A DNA stretch of 64,000 bases from Varroa destructor (lineage: Eukaryota; Arthropoda; Arachnida; Mesostigmata; Varroidae), in contig NW_019211454.1 of the NCBI RefSeq assembly GCF_002443255.2, positions 54,429,823-54,493,822 on the forward strand, in the 5' to 3' direction. The notes beneath the pieces are model-generated. The model was not told where the DNA came from. It did not search any database and saw nothing but the letters and a program-made list of their open reading frames with translations. Below are positions 45,511 through 59,456 of the stretch, piece by piece (within the stretch, counting starts at the first letter, position 1; the number at the start of each line of letters is the position of its first letter). A program made the position numbers and the translations under genes.

Positions 45511-48500
45511 GTAGCAGCAAACGAAATAAGTAAGAAGGCACTTTTTCTTTACCTAAACACGTTATTGTGTGACGCGTTATTTCAAGAGAAAACAGAGAAA
45601 TTCAAAAATAGGCTGCTCGAGTATCAGGGTGGAGAGCAAGACAAAACGCTAAGAGGACAGAATGGAGTGAGACCACTGAGCAAATACCACGAAAACGAAA
45701 TGGAACTTCGGTTCCATTCGAAACAACGACCATGTTGTCTATTGTTGGCGATTGTGGGCAGCTCCGTTACTAGCTATTGGCCGGTAGCCCTCTGTTATTC
45801 AATGTACAACACATCAGAGGGTTTCAATTTAATGATGATTACAATGTCTATGGATATACGGGAAAATATATAGAGAAAAGACAAAATTAAACAAGTGTGA
45901 CACTATAATGACTGCTCTTTGTTGCTGTACTCCTGTTAATCGGTGTCGCGACACCGTATTAGTCATCACCGCTGGCAAATAAGGGGTCCATGGAAGGACG
46001 TAAACGTACGACATGCGCGACTTAGGATCGCTATCTCTGTTGCTGCGATCCGTTAATTGAGCATGTGCGTTTCACCATTGAAATATCGTTCATCATTGAT
46101 AAGATTTTTTATTTAGCAATTTTTTTTTGTTTCGATGAGATTTGTGCCTATCATCTGGTTGTGTACACCACTAGCTAAATAGCGTCCACATAAAAAAGAA
46201 TCATTAGACAAAAGAATTATTAGAAATTGACGTCAGTGAAATAGAAATTTTACGAGGTGACCGGCCATGAGAAAATGCTGTAAAGTTATTATATTGTGTA
46301 GTATATTTGCTAGCTAGCTAGCTAGCCAAAGTTGAACTGTTATATGAGCAAGGGTACTTGTCTTCTCCTTTGTGTCATAGGTCAACGGTACACGGACGCG
46401 AAAGAATGACGTGTGTTAAGCTACAATAAAGAATTTAACTGCGTTCAACCCCAGACTAACATTACGAGAATGATGATGGCAGTGTCAACCGAAGCACTTT
46501 TCTCGACGCTATCCCTTCAATGGTTCGATGGTCAGAACTTCCACCGAGTGGACCAGCTAGACCCCGCTAACGGCAGCGGTAACGGTAATAGAACAAGTGG
46601 TGTTACCCAATCGAATTGGCCAATGACCATCGACTAGCCCGTCCGCCCGCCCACCCACGAGCGGAGCTTCTTTGCGCGCTTACAAACTACTGTAGCCCGC
46701 CTAGTCACGAAGCTGCATGACCATAGGTAAAGCAGATTCACACGAGCGATCTGCGTCCACACGTCAGGTAAACGCCAACGCTGTCGCCGGCCGGTGAAAA
46801 CTGTCGAAAAGCGAGCTATTCTTCATCCGAAAACCGCTGAACCTCCGCGTGCCGCTTCTGTTTCGCGGAACCGTTATGTGTTATAATATAAAATATTAGA
46901 CATCGTCCCTTTGATCGTTCAGATGCTGCTACGCGATCACATAGCATATGGTATCACGATAACAGCAACACTGACGAAACGGACTGTAACTTACTGGAGA
47001 CGCTATGAACCATTTAACAGCAAGCCGGAGGAAGAATAAGACTAAACGAGTTACCTAACCATATACGACGATTTTTATCTTCCCATATATGTGTCAATGA
47101 GCGGTCTTCGGGCATTTGTTTGTCGCTGATGTTAATGCTCGGCTTCTTAGTCTACGTGCGGTGTTGATGGCTTTGATCCCCTGCGAACCCGGACGCCTTC
47201 CATGTCTTCAACCAATAACTAGCCGACTTTACGAGTGAAATTTCATCATCCATAACCAAAAGCGATGATATGCTCTTTTGATGACCACAATTATTATTAT
47301 TATTATTGTTATGACAACTCATATTGTTGTTTTGTCTTTCTATATATATATATATATATATACCCATATAAACCTAAGTCTCTGCAAGTCGACACCGGCA
47401 GCTCAGCGCTTCATACAAATCGATTTAGTTTTTTGAACAAAAAAAAAGTGTATTTATTATTGTTACTATTATTGTCTAAAAACGACATAGCGGTCAGCCC
47501 GGCACACGACCGCACATGTTCCTCTGGATCGATGCAATATGAAATAGTTACGTGCTCCAGTGGATGGGTCGTTGTCAAGACGTCTGTGGTCTTTGTCACG
47601 TCAGTATCTGAAATGCTCCGTGCAGCTATGATAGAATAATGGCAGTCTATTCGATAGAGTAAACGACCCAAAAAAACATCAAAAGGGCAAGCTATATAGT
47701 GATGCTGAGCTATCCTCTGCGTCAATGAGTATTGCGCGCCGACAGACTAGATGCGGTCGACAAGACGTGTGGACCTAGCGTGTCGACAAATTCAATCTTC
47801 GTTTGTGTTTATCCTGCCATTAGTTAGATTAGACCATAATACCTTGCAATAAATAGACATATCGTTGTGCAGCCAATGCCCCTCGTAACGTGTTTGACAA
47901 AATTTCAAGAAACACAGTGGGCATCGAGACATTTGACGCGCATCGTATCGTATTGAAACAGAATAGTAATCTCTTTTTAAGGCAAATCATTCTTTGACAG
48001 CATTAGCAACGTCAATATCATCAGTAAGTAAAACATCTGCTCGACTCGTATAGTTGTCGCCGGTGACGGACGATCGCTCTATATATGTCTATGTATCAAT
48101 TACCGATGGATGTCTGAAATGTTCTGACTAAATAAGCCTCTCCGCCTATTGACATGAGGGATGATGTAACTGCGTCAACAGCCATTAATCAGCGGCTGGC
48201 ATAAAGTATAAACAGTTACAGGCATAGGATTGAGTGGTATTAACTTTTGCCAGTATCACAAGCCCCAGCCGTTGAGAAGCAACAGGAGCATGCTGCAAGA
48301 AATGTAACGAATACGGCCTTACGATATCAGTTTGAAGTCGATGGACAAACAGGCAGGCCGGCATTGCAAACGAAGCTGCAAGGCTAGGCTTATTTCCGAC
48401 AATAACGGATTTATCTACAACACGATCAAGTTACTAATGTTTAGCTTTAAGAACTGCGGCTCCTCAGAAACGCTTATTCTTACCTTTGTCCCGGTGGACT

Positions 48501-49665
48501 GGTAGCGAAAAAATGCCCAGCTACTTATTTAGTTTCGTTATCCGAAGAGTTCCGTACCCACAATGCTGAAACCCCTGCTGTCGCACATCTTTCTGCGGTT
48601 TTCAACGCGGTCGTATGTTGTCCATGGCAGCGTGCGGGGAAGTAAGTGCAGGCGGCGTCCGAACAAATCGTCCACCCTCCATATACTGCACATCCAGTTA
48701 ACCAGACAACCACCCAATACCATGACCGTTACCATCAGGGCACTAAAAGGAAGCGGCACGAGCAGTGACATCTATGACCTGCATGTTTCTGCTATTAACG
48801 TTGCTATGGCTGGCGCTCAAATGGGAGATAGAAGGAAAAACTGTGAAGCGCGAGATTTAGCTCTCCATACATTTCTGGACTGTCTTTATGAATGTTCGCC
48901 TACGTCTGTCTGTTTGTCAGTACAGGCTGAGCGCTGTTCAGAGCTGAGGGCGAACATAGATAAGTGAATCTGGGTTGACCAGGTGCGAGACTCGCTTTAC
49001 TAGCTCCGACGAACACACGACAGAAACAGTAAAGACAGCAGCCGTACGGGTCGACTACGGGTTGCGAACCAAACCGGCTGAGCGCTGCTCTTACACACAA
49101 ATGAACGAATATACGAAAACACACAAGTACGGACGCAAAAGCGTCTTCAAAACTCCGAGACTCAGCAAGCGTCAGCTGGAGCAGGCAGGCGAGCAGAAGG
49201 CAACGATAGCACCAACATCGCCAGCACCAGCACAGAGAATCAAATGCAATGCCTGAAAAAGGCGGGAACAAGAATATCAGGTTCCAACCGGATTTCTTGT
49301 ATTACAAGTTCATTCGATTTTCCCTGTTTCGATCTCTTTTTCTTCATGACCCATTTTTATTTTCTTGCACCTTTTCACCGCAACTCACAACCGGACAGGG
49401 TGGATAAACCTGTGAGTTACGCGTATGCTCGCCTGATCGTCATCTCGGGTCCGGCAGCCCAGTGACTAAGGACAAAGTCGTACGCACTTGCCAAAGCCTG
49501 CATCTTTTAACCAAGACCCCGGCGGTCTGCGTCACGCCTGCATTGCATCTCATCTATGCCAGATACTATACTGCTGATGACGATTAGGGTACTGCGTATC
49601 ATCTTAGCAGACTGTTATCTTCCAGCAGCTTTGACTCATGACTAACCAATTAACAGATTCGTATG

Positions 49666-49693
49666 TACCTCTAGGTATTACTACCTCTAGGTA
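49666..49693. repeat. Two copies of TACCTCTAGGTA
   Basis: Identical 12-mers at 49666-49677 and 49682-49693, each with ACCT/AGGT dyad ends. They could be a paired protein-binding site or a small duplication. Confidence 0.85.
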
Positions 49694-50202
49694 CTGGTAG
49701 GAAGAGCCGCCCGCTCTTCTGTCCTGCTTCATCTGGCTTTTATCGACGATTAAAGCCAACTTCCATAATCACCTCGTACCTAACGAACTCAAGCTAGTGA
49801 ACTAACGAATGACTGGGCAGCGGTCTAGGCGATGTCATCGGTTTAATAGCGACTCGTTTAACGTTGTTGTCGCCCGTAGTCTCGTACCTTTCCAAAAGTG
49901 TTTAGATGCACACAAATCAAAACAGGCATTCGTATACGTAGTAGGCTACCCTGCCGTTTTAGCTGTTTGCAATTGAGGTTTAACACATGTATAAGCTGGT
50001 CCTTTTCGATTATATAAGGTTATATCACGTCCGTAGAGAGTGCAGCTTATGGTGACACCTAGACTAACGTTGTAGTGAGCCAACGCGAAAGAAAGCATGT
50101 TCTCTAATTTGGTCTAAGGCGAAAAGGTGAGGAACGGACGGGAAACATTTTGACAATTCCGTGTCGTGAAATTCTGTTTCCGTGGGGACCCTCTCGAACT
50201 CT

Positions 50203-50229
50203 TATACTGGGCGAAGAACGCCCAGTATA
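50203..50229. repeat. Perfect 11-bp hairpin, AAGAA loop
   Basis: TATACTGGGCG at 50203-50213 pairs exactly with 50219-50229. Confidence 0.93.
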
Positions 50230-53200
50230 CAGTACGGTTTTACAGTACTTAAAAATGAATAATAAATTGAAATACAAGTATCCTCTACGAGTCGTGTTAT
50301 TAGATCACTGCGGTGATCAATACGGCTGCTTTGTCTATGCGCGACGATGTTTTTTGTCGCAATTACTCTTCTGCGTAGATATGACTATTAATTTACGCAA
50401 ATAAGATCCGGCCTGCATAACGGCTCATGTGCATGCTCTAATTTATGGCCGATGTCTTCACTGAATACAATATTTTTTGTTGACTGCAAGAAATGGCATG
50501 CCTCTTTATACGCTATGAAGCTCTACACTTTCTAACTATATATATATATATATACACATATAGAAAGCAAACGATTATTTTGCCCCCGTAACGGTACGTA
50601 ATCTTGCAACCCACCCATATTTTCTTCAACATACGCATAGTAGACATTTCATTTGTCTAACAGTTGTTTAGTTGTTGTGACTCATGCAGCAGCTGATGGA
50701 CAAGCGATCAGCTACGCCGATGACGCCATATTACCCTGTTTCATCGATTGCGCTTGGTATCATGTCCACAATAGTAGACATTATGCTTACCTATCGTTAC
50801 TGGCCAAACCTGTATCAATCAGAGACGCTCCCTTAACCATCTCTCCTCAAAAATAAGTGAGCAGTCACTATTCAAACAAAGGCTGGCTAACCGATGCCAA
50901 CTGTGAAGATCCGCAGTAGTGTAATAGACAGTTTCTGCCAAATGGACGGTGGGCGGTTCCATAGGGACGTTGCGGATCCTGATGCTAGATATTGCTACTC
51001 GTGTCCATATGGCTCACTTAAGAAACTGGTTTGTTTTCGTCAAATACCAACGTAATCTGTCTTCTTATATCGCTTGTTATTATTTTCAGTTGTTCAGCCG
51101 ATTTGTGTGGAGTGGATCTTTAGCATTCAGTAACAGTGTCTAGATAATTTCGACTCAGTCAATGTTCGACACCTCGGACACTTAATCACTCGACCACTAA
51201 GGCCTACCTCCGATAAGTTCGTAGCTCTTCAGTTATAACTATAGCTTACAATCATTAGACGAGTTACACACCGGCTCTCATACCGCGTTCTATACCAGAG
51301 CGGCTATTATTAGGCGCTATTATGAGGCGGTCCCGGACTGCCCTGATCGCAATAAGTTTTCGCTTTTTCGACGTTTTTTTGTGCCCCCGATATTTACCTA
51401 TTCTAGACAGCGCCTTGACCAAATGAGCTGACGAGGAGCCGCATCTACCCGCGCTTCTGTACCCTCGTATATATAAATATATATATTACAATAATACACG
51501 TAACTTGGTTCCACAAACGTCGGCCCTTTACTGGCGCATGAGGTGTGAACACTTCAGTTAGCCCTAAGAGTGCCATCGACATCGAGCCGTTCAGCGTATT
51601 ATTTCGTTTACCAATCACTTCTTTTTCCTTCGTCCTTCCATTTTGTCCCGCTTCTTAATGGTCACCAGCCCCTAGCAGCACCTATTTCCGCGCCCATTTG
51701 GCTATCAACACGTTCATCAACGCTGTACGCATTCGTTTTGCTCCCGACATATAAATCTACTTCTGCTGTTATAATTGTATATATATATATATATATATGT
51801 ATTTGGTGTCGATGCTAAGATGACTGTTTCTGCCAGGTGTTACTTTTACAGTATAGGCGTGATTGTTATAGTGTTGTTTGTCAAATTATAATACATAAGG
51901 TAACGAGAACGCGAAGTATCGTGCAAATAGGTTAGAGTGGACAGTTCTGGATATGCCACCAGCTGTAGTTCTCTGTATTTGCTACCATTTTTGCCAATAC
52001 AGGCAATTGCAATTAATAATAATTATATATTTTTATTGCTTGTGTTTATGTGGATGCCTGATGTGTAGAAGGGCAAGGTAGTTCAAAGGGACGAATACTG
52101 CGGAGCCATTGTTGAGATGTGAGTGCTAAGTTGAATCGAGAAGATTCATAGAGAGCAAGCGAAGAAGTACAAATAACAGACGTAAGTCAGAAACGTACGG
52201 GCCATGCGGGCCAGATTAGATCAAAAACAGAGCCAGTTTGCTCTGGAGATTTTTTATTGCCTTATTTCTGGTTGAGCTGTCTACCCTCAAATCGGTGTAA
52301 CATCCTATAGTACTCTATGTTCCCTGGTATTTCGGTCCTGTGTCATATCAATAGGCATATTTATCTTTTCGACTGTTGAAATATGTGATAAACATGTTTT
52401 TCCTCCTATAATGCAGCTCATTTTATTTATTATATGTTAAGATTACTGTAATGAAGCAGCTTTCAAAATCGATATAATTCAATAATGAAGTGCTACATCT
52501 TCACGTAATGAATAGACAAGGTGTGCGATCATGTGGTATTCACCCAGCTACCAAACTAACAGATATCGCTCACGACGACATTTCATCAACTATTTTTTTT
52601 CTTTTCAGGTAAAAATAGCCAAAATACTACCGTATTACCAAGGCACAAGCCATAGTAAAAACTGTGCCAGAACACAATACTCCGCTATATAGTTTTATCT
52701 ACTCTGCTAAGGTTGCTAATATCGTATTAAAGCCTCGTATCTCGATACACGCTCAGATCTCACTGGCTACGCACGATCGTCCGTGTAGCGTTCGGCAGCA
52801 CCAACTACAGTAGACAGTACAAGGGGTCCTACCGTAATCGATAAAGTAGAAGTGCATAAGCAAATGCTGTTCAATTTCAACGGGCTTCAGTGTCATCACG
52901 CTATAGAGCTGGGTCGACAATGAATAATGGGACAATCGAGGCCTCTTTGGTGAAGGATACTAGACACTGGGCACGAACATTAAAAGCAACTAGCGTTCTG
53001 ATTTCGATTTATTACCGACTGTTGTCCACGTCTATTGGCTCGCTTCTTCCTGTTATTCGTACTATCTAGTCCTATTCATGTTTGTTTTTACATGTGTCTT
53101 AACTTTCTTCGGTTCGTTCATGACTTCAAAATAATCGATTGCATGTCCTAAGCTTCAGTAAAGCCGTCTGTCCCATACGAGCGCGTACTTCTGCCATTAT

Positions 53201-53990
53201 CTTTATTCGACACAAAGTCTAAATAAACAACAACGTAAAGGTGTACGTGGTTCTACTGCAATAGATACGTTTTAGACATTTGTCACTTTAGAGAGTTGCA
53301 CGACGGTAGCCAACAAGCGGCATCTGCTAGTTGTCAGCGTGCACACATAATCAGTTTGCCTCCGGATTGTTTCCTACCCCATCCTCGTACTACTCAAGCA
53401 TTCAGTTCGAAATCCTGACATCTGTTCGTTAGGACAAGTTCGGAGAACGCGTGCGCGAACAACACTGTCATAAATAGACGAAATTGATTCCTTAACCACA
53501 TGAATTATGTAAATTATAGGCGATCACACGAGTGGCAAGCGTTTTGCGACCCCCTCAACTCGGTCCGCTATTGCAAACCGCAACTCACCAGAGTGTACAA
53601 CATCAAGTTTCGCGTCTTCGTTTCTCAAGGATACTTCGTTTCAATCAGCTTTTCCTCCCGGGTAGCCGACTGTGAATAACGCATAATCTGGTATTATCAG
53701 GGAGCGAGCATTGTCGATGTCAAGGCAACGGCCATGGTGTGTCCTCAATTCCGTCCGTCTGTTTTTCCTCATCTCTTGCGGCTCAACGTAAAATCGGTTC
53801 AGCGTCCGTAGTAGCACCACTAGCCACAGTACCAACAACGAGAAGAACCAATCATCATCGGCTTGGTACTTTGTAACCGCTCCCGCTGTCCTGGTTCGAC
53901 GAACGACAGAAGGCCCCGCGCGTCCATACAACTTGAGCACATACATAAAAGATTGTTGTGTGCAGATGAGTCCATTCGTTCCCGTTATGA

Positions 53991-56900
53991 GCTACTGCTG
54001 CTAACGCCAGCACAGTCAGCCGGTGTTTTCCGATGCGCCGACGAGAGATAGCCTTTACTATTAAAACATCGTAGTTGTGCTAGTAGTTATAGTAGTAGCG
54101 ACTAAACAGGAAGGCAATAGGTAGCGGCAGCCCGAGAAGTGATCTGACGATGTTTGCGGCCCAGCTGGGCTAATTAGCCATTAGATCGCCACCTCGCCGC
54201 TCGACGGTAACTCTCGATCGGAACTCAAGTCAACGGCGACCAGCAGCATGCCTCATTTAGCAGCCGGCAGCAGCGACAGCGACGGCGGCGGCAGCAGCGT
54301 CGGCAATAAATTGTCGAAACGAAGGTCTTGGAGCAGAAAACGAAGCGTCAACTAAGCGAGGGAAACGGCCTCCGACCAATCAAGCGGCCAACTAAAAAAC
54401 GTTTCCATCTCAATTTCGCCAACAACAGATCTACTGGGCGGTGAAAACCAAAAAAAAGAGCAAGGGAGAAGAGCCGAATCGAAAAAAACAGAAAAACAGA
54501 GATCAAAAAATGTAACACGATAAGAGAAACAGCGCTTCTTGTCACTTGGAAAGACACTTGTCAGCATCGTCGATGGCGCTGCTGCTGCTGCCGCTGCCGC
54601 CATCGACGCGACTACTATCGAAAACTCTGTGGCCTACAGTGAGCTAACGATCGCTAATTAGCCAGTAATAACAATAATAAAAACTAAGACATAAATGAAA
54701 AAAGATGGTAAGAAGTAGAAAAGTAACAAAGTCGTTTTGCGGCCATTGCCAACTGCCACAGCCTTTGCCTGCTTTAACAATTATATGAACTGTTCAGCAG
54801 TGCGTACTTACACACACTCACACATTTATACAACGTCATGGAGTGAGCAGCAGGCAATGCACTGCAAAAGGACGAGAAGGAGGAGCGAGATAGGGTGACC
54901 TGGTAATCACTTATTATGATAATGTTGATGGTTATGAAAATAGCCATAGATGAAGATGACAGACCCCTATATTTCTTTGCTTTCGTTTTGAATTTAGGAT
55001 CGAACAAAACTGACTACCCTACCCGCTTTTTTGCCCTCCCCTAACCCACCTCCCCAACCGGCTCTTGTACGCCGATAGCCCTAACTTTGAAAAATTGATT
55101 AGAGTCACGAGTTTTTGAGTATATGTACTGCCTTCATGCTTTGGCTGTACCACAACTTCGGCACCAGGGCGATACAGCGGGACTTGCCGGATCCCGCACT
55201 ACGCACGGTGGTAGGGAAACCGAGAAAACGTGGACAGCAGCAATGGTGGCCAGGAGACACGGTTTTTTCGCCGCTGTTTAACTTTGTTCAAAAAATTATT
55301 TGCCAGCTCGCGCAGCTAAATCGGCGTAGCACACGTATGCTACTGTGAAGTTCTCTACAAAAGGCCAAACTCCTGAAACCTTTTTTCCACTCAGTCTCTG
55401 TTGTTCGCTCGCTTGGGCCCGAATTTCGTCGTTGGTACTGTCGCTCGTTTTTAGCCGTTGTTGCTGTTTCCTCGTCGTTGGACGAAGAAATCATCAAGAA
55501 GAGCAGTTTTCATTTAAGCCAACTTAGCTATAAACAGATGTGTACCTCGGCGGCTGATACCCCAGACATATGCTGATGCGCGTCGTCTATTCCGCCGCTA
55601 ACTGCGATGATTGACGTGTATCGATTTCGTCTTGCTGGCCTCGATTGATGGCGAAGGTGACCCCCATATTGAAGCCCTCCTCTGTTCTACTCTATGAGAC
55701 GTGAACATCAATAGAAGCAACTTGTGCCTTCTATGCCCCTGACTTTCGTGTCTCTCAGTTTCATCTGCTTGCTGTTTCGTCAACTGACCTGCTGTTACAC
55801 CGCTACTTGTTTAATATTGTTACCCCAAGAGAAGATCACTAACTGAGCTAACTAACAATCTGAACACTTAAGACCTATTACCCCACACCTGTAACTCTAT
55901 GCCGTGGTGGCACCGGCGGTGCTATTAACGTTCATGGCGGCATTGATCAGGATACACCATGCTAATAGCTTTAATCAATTTACTCCCCTATGAGAAACTG
56001 AGTCTGTTGTTGGCAAGATCAGAACTGATAGCTTAACTGGAGAAGTTGGCAAGAATAAGAATATTACGCCAGCTATATACATAGCGAGATAGATTCAATC
56101 AGAACATATTCAATGTTTTATGTTAAATCAATAACAGACGCGTGTACATATGAGCCCATGAAACTGAATAAGCTTGTAACTGTATGAAAAAAGGGCAGTA
56201 CATTATTATAATTTTGTCATTCGGGTTTAACAACAACTTATCTGCGTCACGTTTGTAATGCCAGTACATTGTTCTATATATTTTGATATTGCTGAAGTAT
56301 AGAAGAGTGCAGTAGAGCTCTCATCCATCCCACACTGTCTGCCATATTCTTTCGAATTTGTCTATTACCCAAAGCATCGCATAGGACACAACAAAAGTAA
56401 AATTAACGGATTTATTTCCATAGCCTGTTACTCGTTCAGCTCTCACAACTACAAAACGTCCTCGAAGCTCATAAACGAAAGCGTTGCTTTTTGCCAATGC
56501 AATCACTGCTTGGCCATTTTACTTTTACGAAATCGCATCTTTAAATCGACGCTTATGGGGCACTAACAGTCAGTGGTCTCTTCGACTGCCACAACGCTCT
56601 AATGACGACGTATGCGGTCAAGACTGGCAGAAGCGTGTATGGACGTTAAGCTGAATGGTGGCTTTTTGAAAAATATCAGATAGATGCTTCTAGCTATAAT
56701 CTGATGTATAGCTATTTGGGATATTTCGTATCGACAGTGCAATGCATAGAATTCGAAATTACCGCCAGTGAGAGAAATACCTCATCCTTCGAATCGGCTG
56801 TTTTCCATTTGATTTTCGGCCCATATTTGGAGCATTCTGAGGATCCATCAACCGAGCAATACTAGTAGTTTCATTGCACTAGTGAATTTATGCCAATTGA

Positions 56901-59361
56901 CACTCAAACGCTCCACCCTGGTACAATCAAGCATAACAAGGCGACTTCACAGGCGTTCGAGTGATCTAGAAAACAACTAATACCTTTAAATGAAGCCTAC
57001 CTGACCGCTTGCGCACCCCCCCACCAAACACAACTATACAAAATAGAACAATATGATTTCGTTCTTTCAAAGACAACATCTAGATGTCACACTGCGACAT
57101 TAGAAATAGTCGAAAACTTTGACCAGAACGTCCAGCCACAAGGCAACGCAGCTATACGAGGGGATTCGTAGCTTTTGTTTGTTGAAGATTGAATCAATGC
57201 GAATCGGCAACACTGAGAAACGACTGAGGATGAATTTAATTGACGAACTCTGCGGTGTTATTAGGGGCGACCATAAATTAATTGGGTGTGACTTTCCCCG
57301 TAAAGGCTACGGTATCTGCAGGCGATTCCGATAGATATATATGGCGCTAAATCGGGTAACAGTAATACCAGTGAAACCTGTCGTCCTTGCCTCCGGATCA
57401 GTTCATTTTGCTTTAGCTGTCGACCAGAGTTAGCTTGCCCGAGCAAGTCAAAGGCTGATTAAAGAAGAGACCTTAGTGTTAAAAGGAGTAAGGAAACTTT
57501 CCTATCGATCGAAGAACTAAACTTAGATAGGCATTTACAACAGAGAATGGGCTTACTGAATGGATAGAAAGCGAGTCCGAGCAAAAGCAATAAGCCAGAG
57601 TTGGGATATGAAAGAACCCAAAACTAGCAGTAACGGCATTGGTGTATTGGCCGGCTGCAGGCAACACGGCACCTTTGGTTATCTACGTTCGACTTTCGTC
57701 TTCGTGCTTTTCTTGTTTTTCTTCCCATTTGAGTAAAAACCCTTCTTCGTCCGCCAGTTTCAGGTTGGCTGCTCCATGGCCGGTTCATCATAACGAGCAA
57801 ACTATATAATCTTCTGCAGCTCCTGCCACCACCCCATCGCCGTCCTGCTCGCTCACCCATCGATCCTAGATCACTCGCCACTACTACCCACCCGCGCGAA
57901 CGGGTGAGACGGTTGAGTGCACCCCCTTATCTCAGAGTCACACCCATTCTCGCTACTTTCAACTAAGGCAGGATAGTCGAACACACATGCAGGCTCATCA
58001 AGGACTAGTCGCCACCAGCTCAAAGCGATTGCCGGCTGACGATCTATTGCTTGAGCTGTGCTGTTGTGGTATGTTGTCTCACTGCTCGGCTGAAGGTCTA
58101 AATGCAACAGCAGCACGAGGTCATAGTCAAGGCTTTTCGCCCACCCCCACTGCCGCCCCACCGAATAAAATAGACCCCACTGGAGCTGCTGTTTAGGCAG
58201 AAATGATAGCGACGATGAGATTGCACCAGTGAAGCTCCAGCTGGTTTGTTGTTTCGTTGCTAGTGCTACCGTTGCTGCTGGCGTTTTGGTGCACGTTGTA
58301 ACAACAATATGACTATCATCTCGTCAACAACGACAACAATAGCGATCGTAGGAGCAAAATCAGCCCACGGCTTCAGCCCTACCCCGCCAGGCGGTGGGGC
58401 CACCTCGTGACGTCGAAGCAACAATAGCAGCCTAGGCCCGCGACCGTTTGCCTTGTTCGCCTTCTTCTTTCAGATCTATGGCTACGTGCGTAATCGGCCG
58501 CTTCGTTACTTGGCCATTTGCTTCGTTGCTGTTGATTGTCGTTTCGGTACTGGGCTAACGGGAGGGAAGAAGATGACTACTCAGACAGGGGCGAGATCTG
58601 GATGGAAACCACCACAGCTTGATCTGCAGGCTGCCCGTTCGATACAGCCTTCGATCACAGCTGAACAAGAAGCAACAGCAAGCAATAACAGGACCAGAAG
58701 CAGGACATCGAAGCACCTCTCTGACTGGTTTGGCTAGCTTTCGAAACTAACGTCCGTTCTGAATCTGTTCTCCTGCCTGCGTCCTACACACTGCATGTTC
58801 TAGGCGGTTGCCGTTAACCGGATCGGGAACGAAGCAAGCGAACCAATAAGGTGATGTGGTGGCGGGTTTAGAACCGTCCGCACCCCTCGAACCTCTGCCG
58901 TCGGCAGCGCTGTAGACGATCAACACGAACAATGAAGACTGACTGATAGGTAGAACGAGCGAGAATTGGCGGACAGACCCTAAGCCGAAGTCGACGGAGA
59001 ACCAGAGCAGCTCGGATCAAAGTCAGGCGCAGGAGCAAGCACAGTTGATATCCTGCGATGCGTTGTGCTCAAGTCGAAACCTGCTTAAGGTGCACAATAC
59101 ATCAGTAGTCATACTGTTTCGAAACTAACGATGAAAACGGAAAAAGTAAGGATAGTTCAGGGCTAAAGAAAGAGAAGGTCGAGCGAGGTCGAACTAATAT
59201 ATAACTCAGACTCTTCGATGCTACTATGGCCCCAAACAGATAATATGGCACTGCCGTGTCCGTGGTTTTATCGAGGACCCAATAATAGTCGCACTTTGGT
59301 GACAAAACAGGCGAAAGATCGGCCCCTCATTCGCCGCTTCGCCTGAGCTCTCTATTTCATT
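53991..59361. other. Gene-poor interval with GC-richer blocks
   Basis: GC-rich CAG/CGG-type triplet stretches lie at about 54.2-54.6 kb and 57.6-59.0 kb, with AT-rich sequence between. No recognised gene is seen. The interval lies immediately 3' of the minus-strand gene ending at 59362. Confidence 0.45.
58474..58737 (+). CDS. Possible coding exon after a strong acceptor
   Basis: A long pyrimidine tract (TTCGCCTTCTTCTTTCAG) precedes 87 open codons ending in TAG. The peptide reads IYGYVRNRPLRYLAIC, then a Thr/Gln/Ser-rich hydrophilic tail ending HLSDWFG. An overlapping frame starts with an ATG and a hydrophobic leader (MATCVIGRFVTWPFASLLLI). No family is recognised and no partner exon was found. 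Confidence 0.22.
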   Translation: MYGYVRNRPLRYLAICFVAVDCRFGTGLTGGKKMTTQTGARSGWKPPQLDLQAARSIQPSITAEQEATASNNRTRSRTSKHLSDWFG

Positions 59362-59456
59362 TTACTTGATCTTAGCCTTCTTGTTCTGATCGTCTCTGTC
59401 CCGTAAGTTTTTTTGTCCGCCTGACTGCCCGCCATTCCGGAATAGTGGAACAGCAA
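59362..59456 (-). CDS. Acidic-protein gene, probable last exon
   Basis: With the acceptor GTCTTAGCCGCTCAG the incoming G makes a Val codon, and the frame reads VAVPLFRNGGQSGGQKN, then LRDRDDQNKKAKIK and TAA. A competing upstream acceptor (CCACTTTTCAG, 59530) is stronger by sequence but gives a stop in the phase required by the 60558 exon. Confidence 0.5.

Larger units (their letters stand above)
45511..53990. other. Gene-poor interval
   Basis: No recognised gene is seen. Repeats: GCTA x4.5 (46309-46326), ATT (47288-47310) and (TA)n at 47340-47362, 50537-50556 and 51778-51798. Hairpin at 50203-50229 and paired repeats at 49666-49693. The longer open frames here, such as 48563-48967, lack recognisable domains. 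Confidence 0.5.

Noticed and set aside
48563..48967. 134-codon plus-strand ORF with a GTAAGTG donor inside it
   Set aside because: No recognised domain and no partner exon. Possibly a first exon but unsupported.
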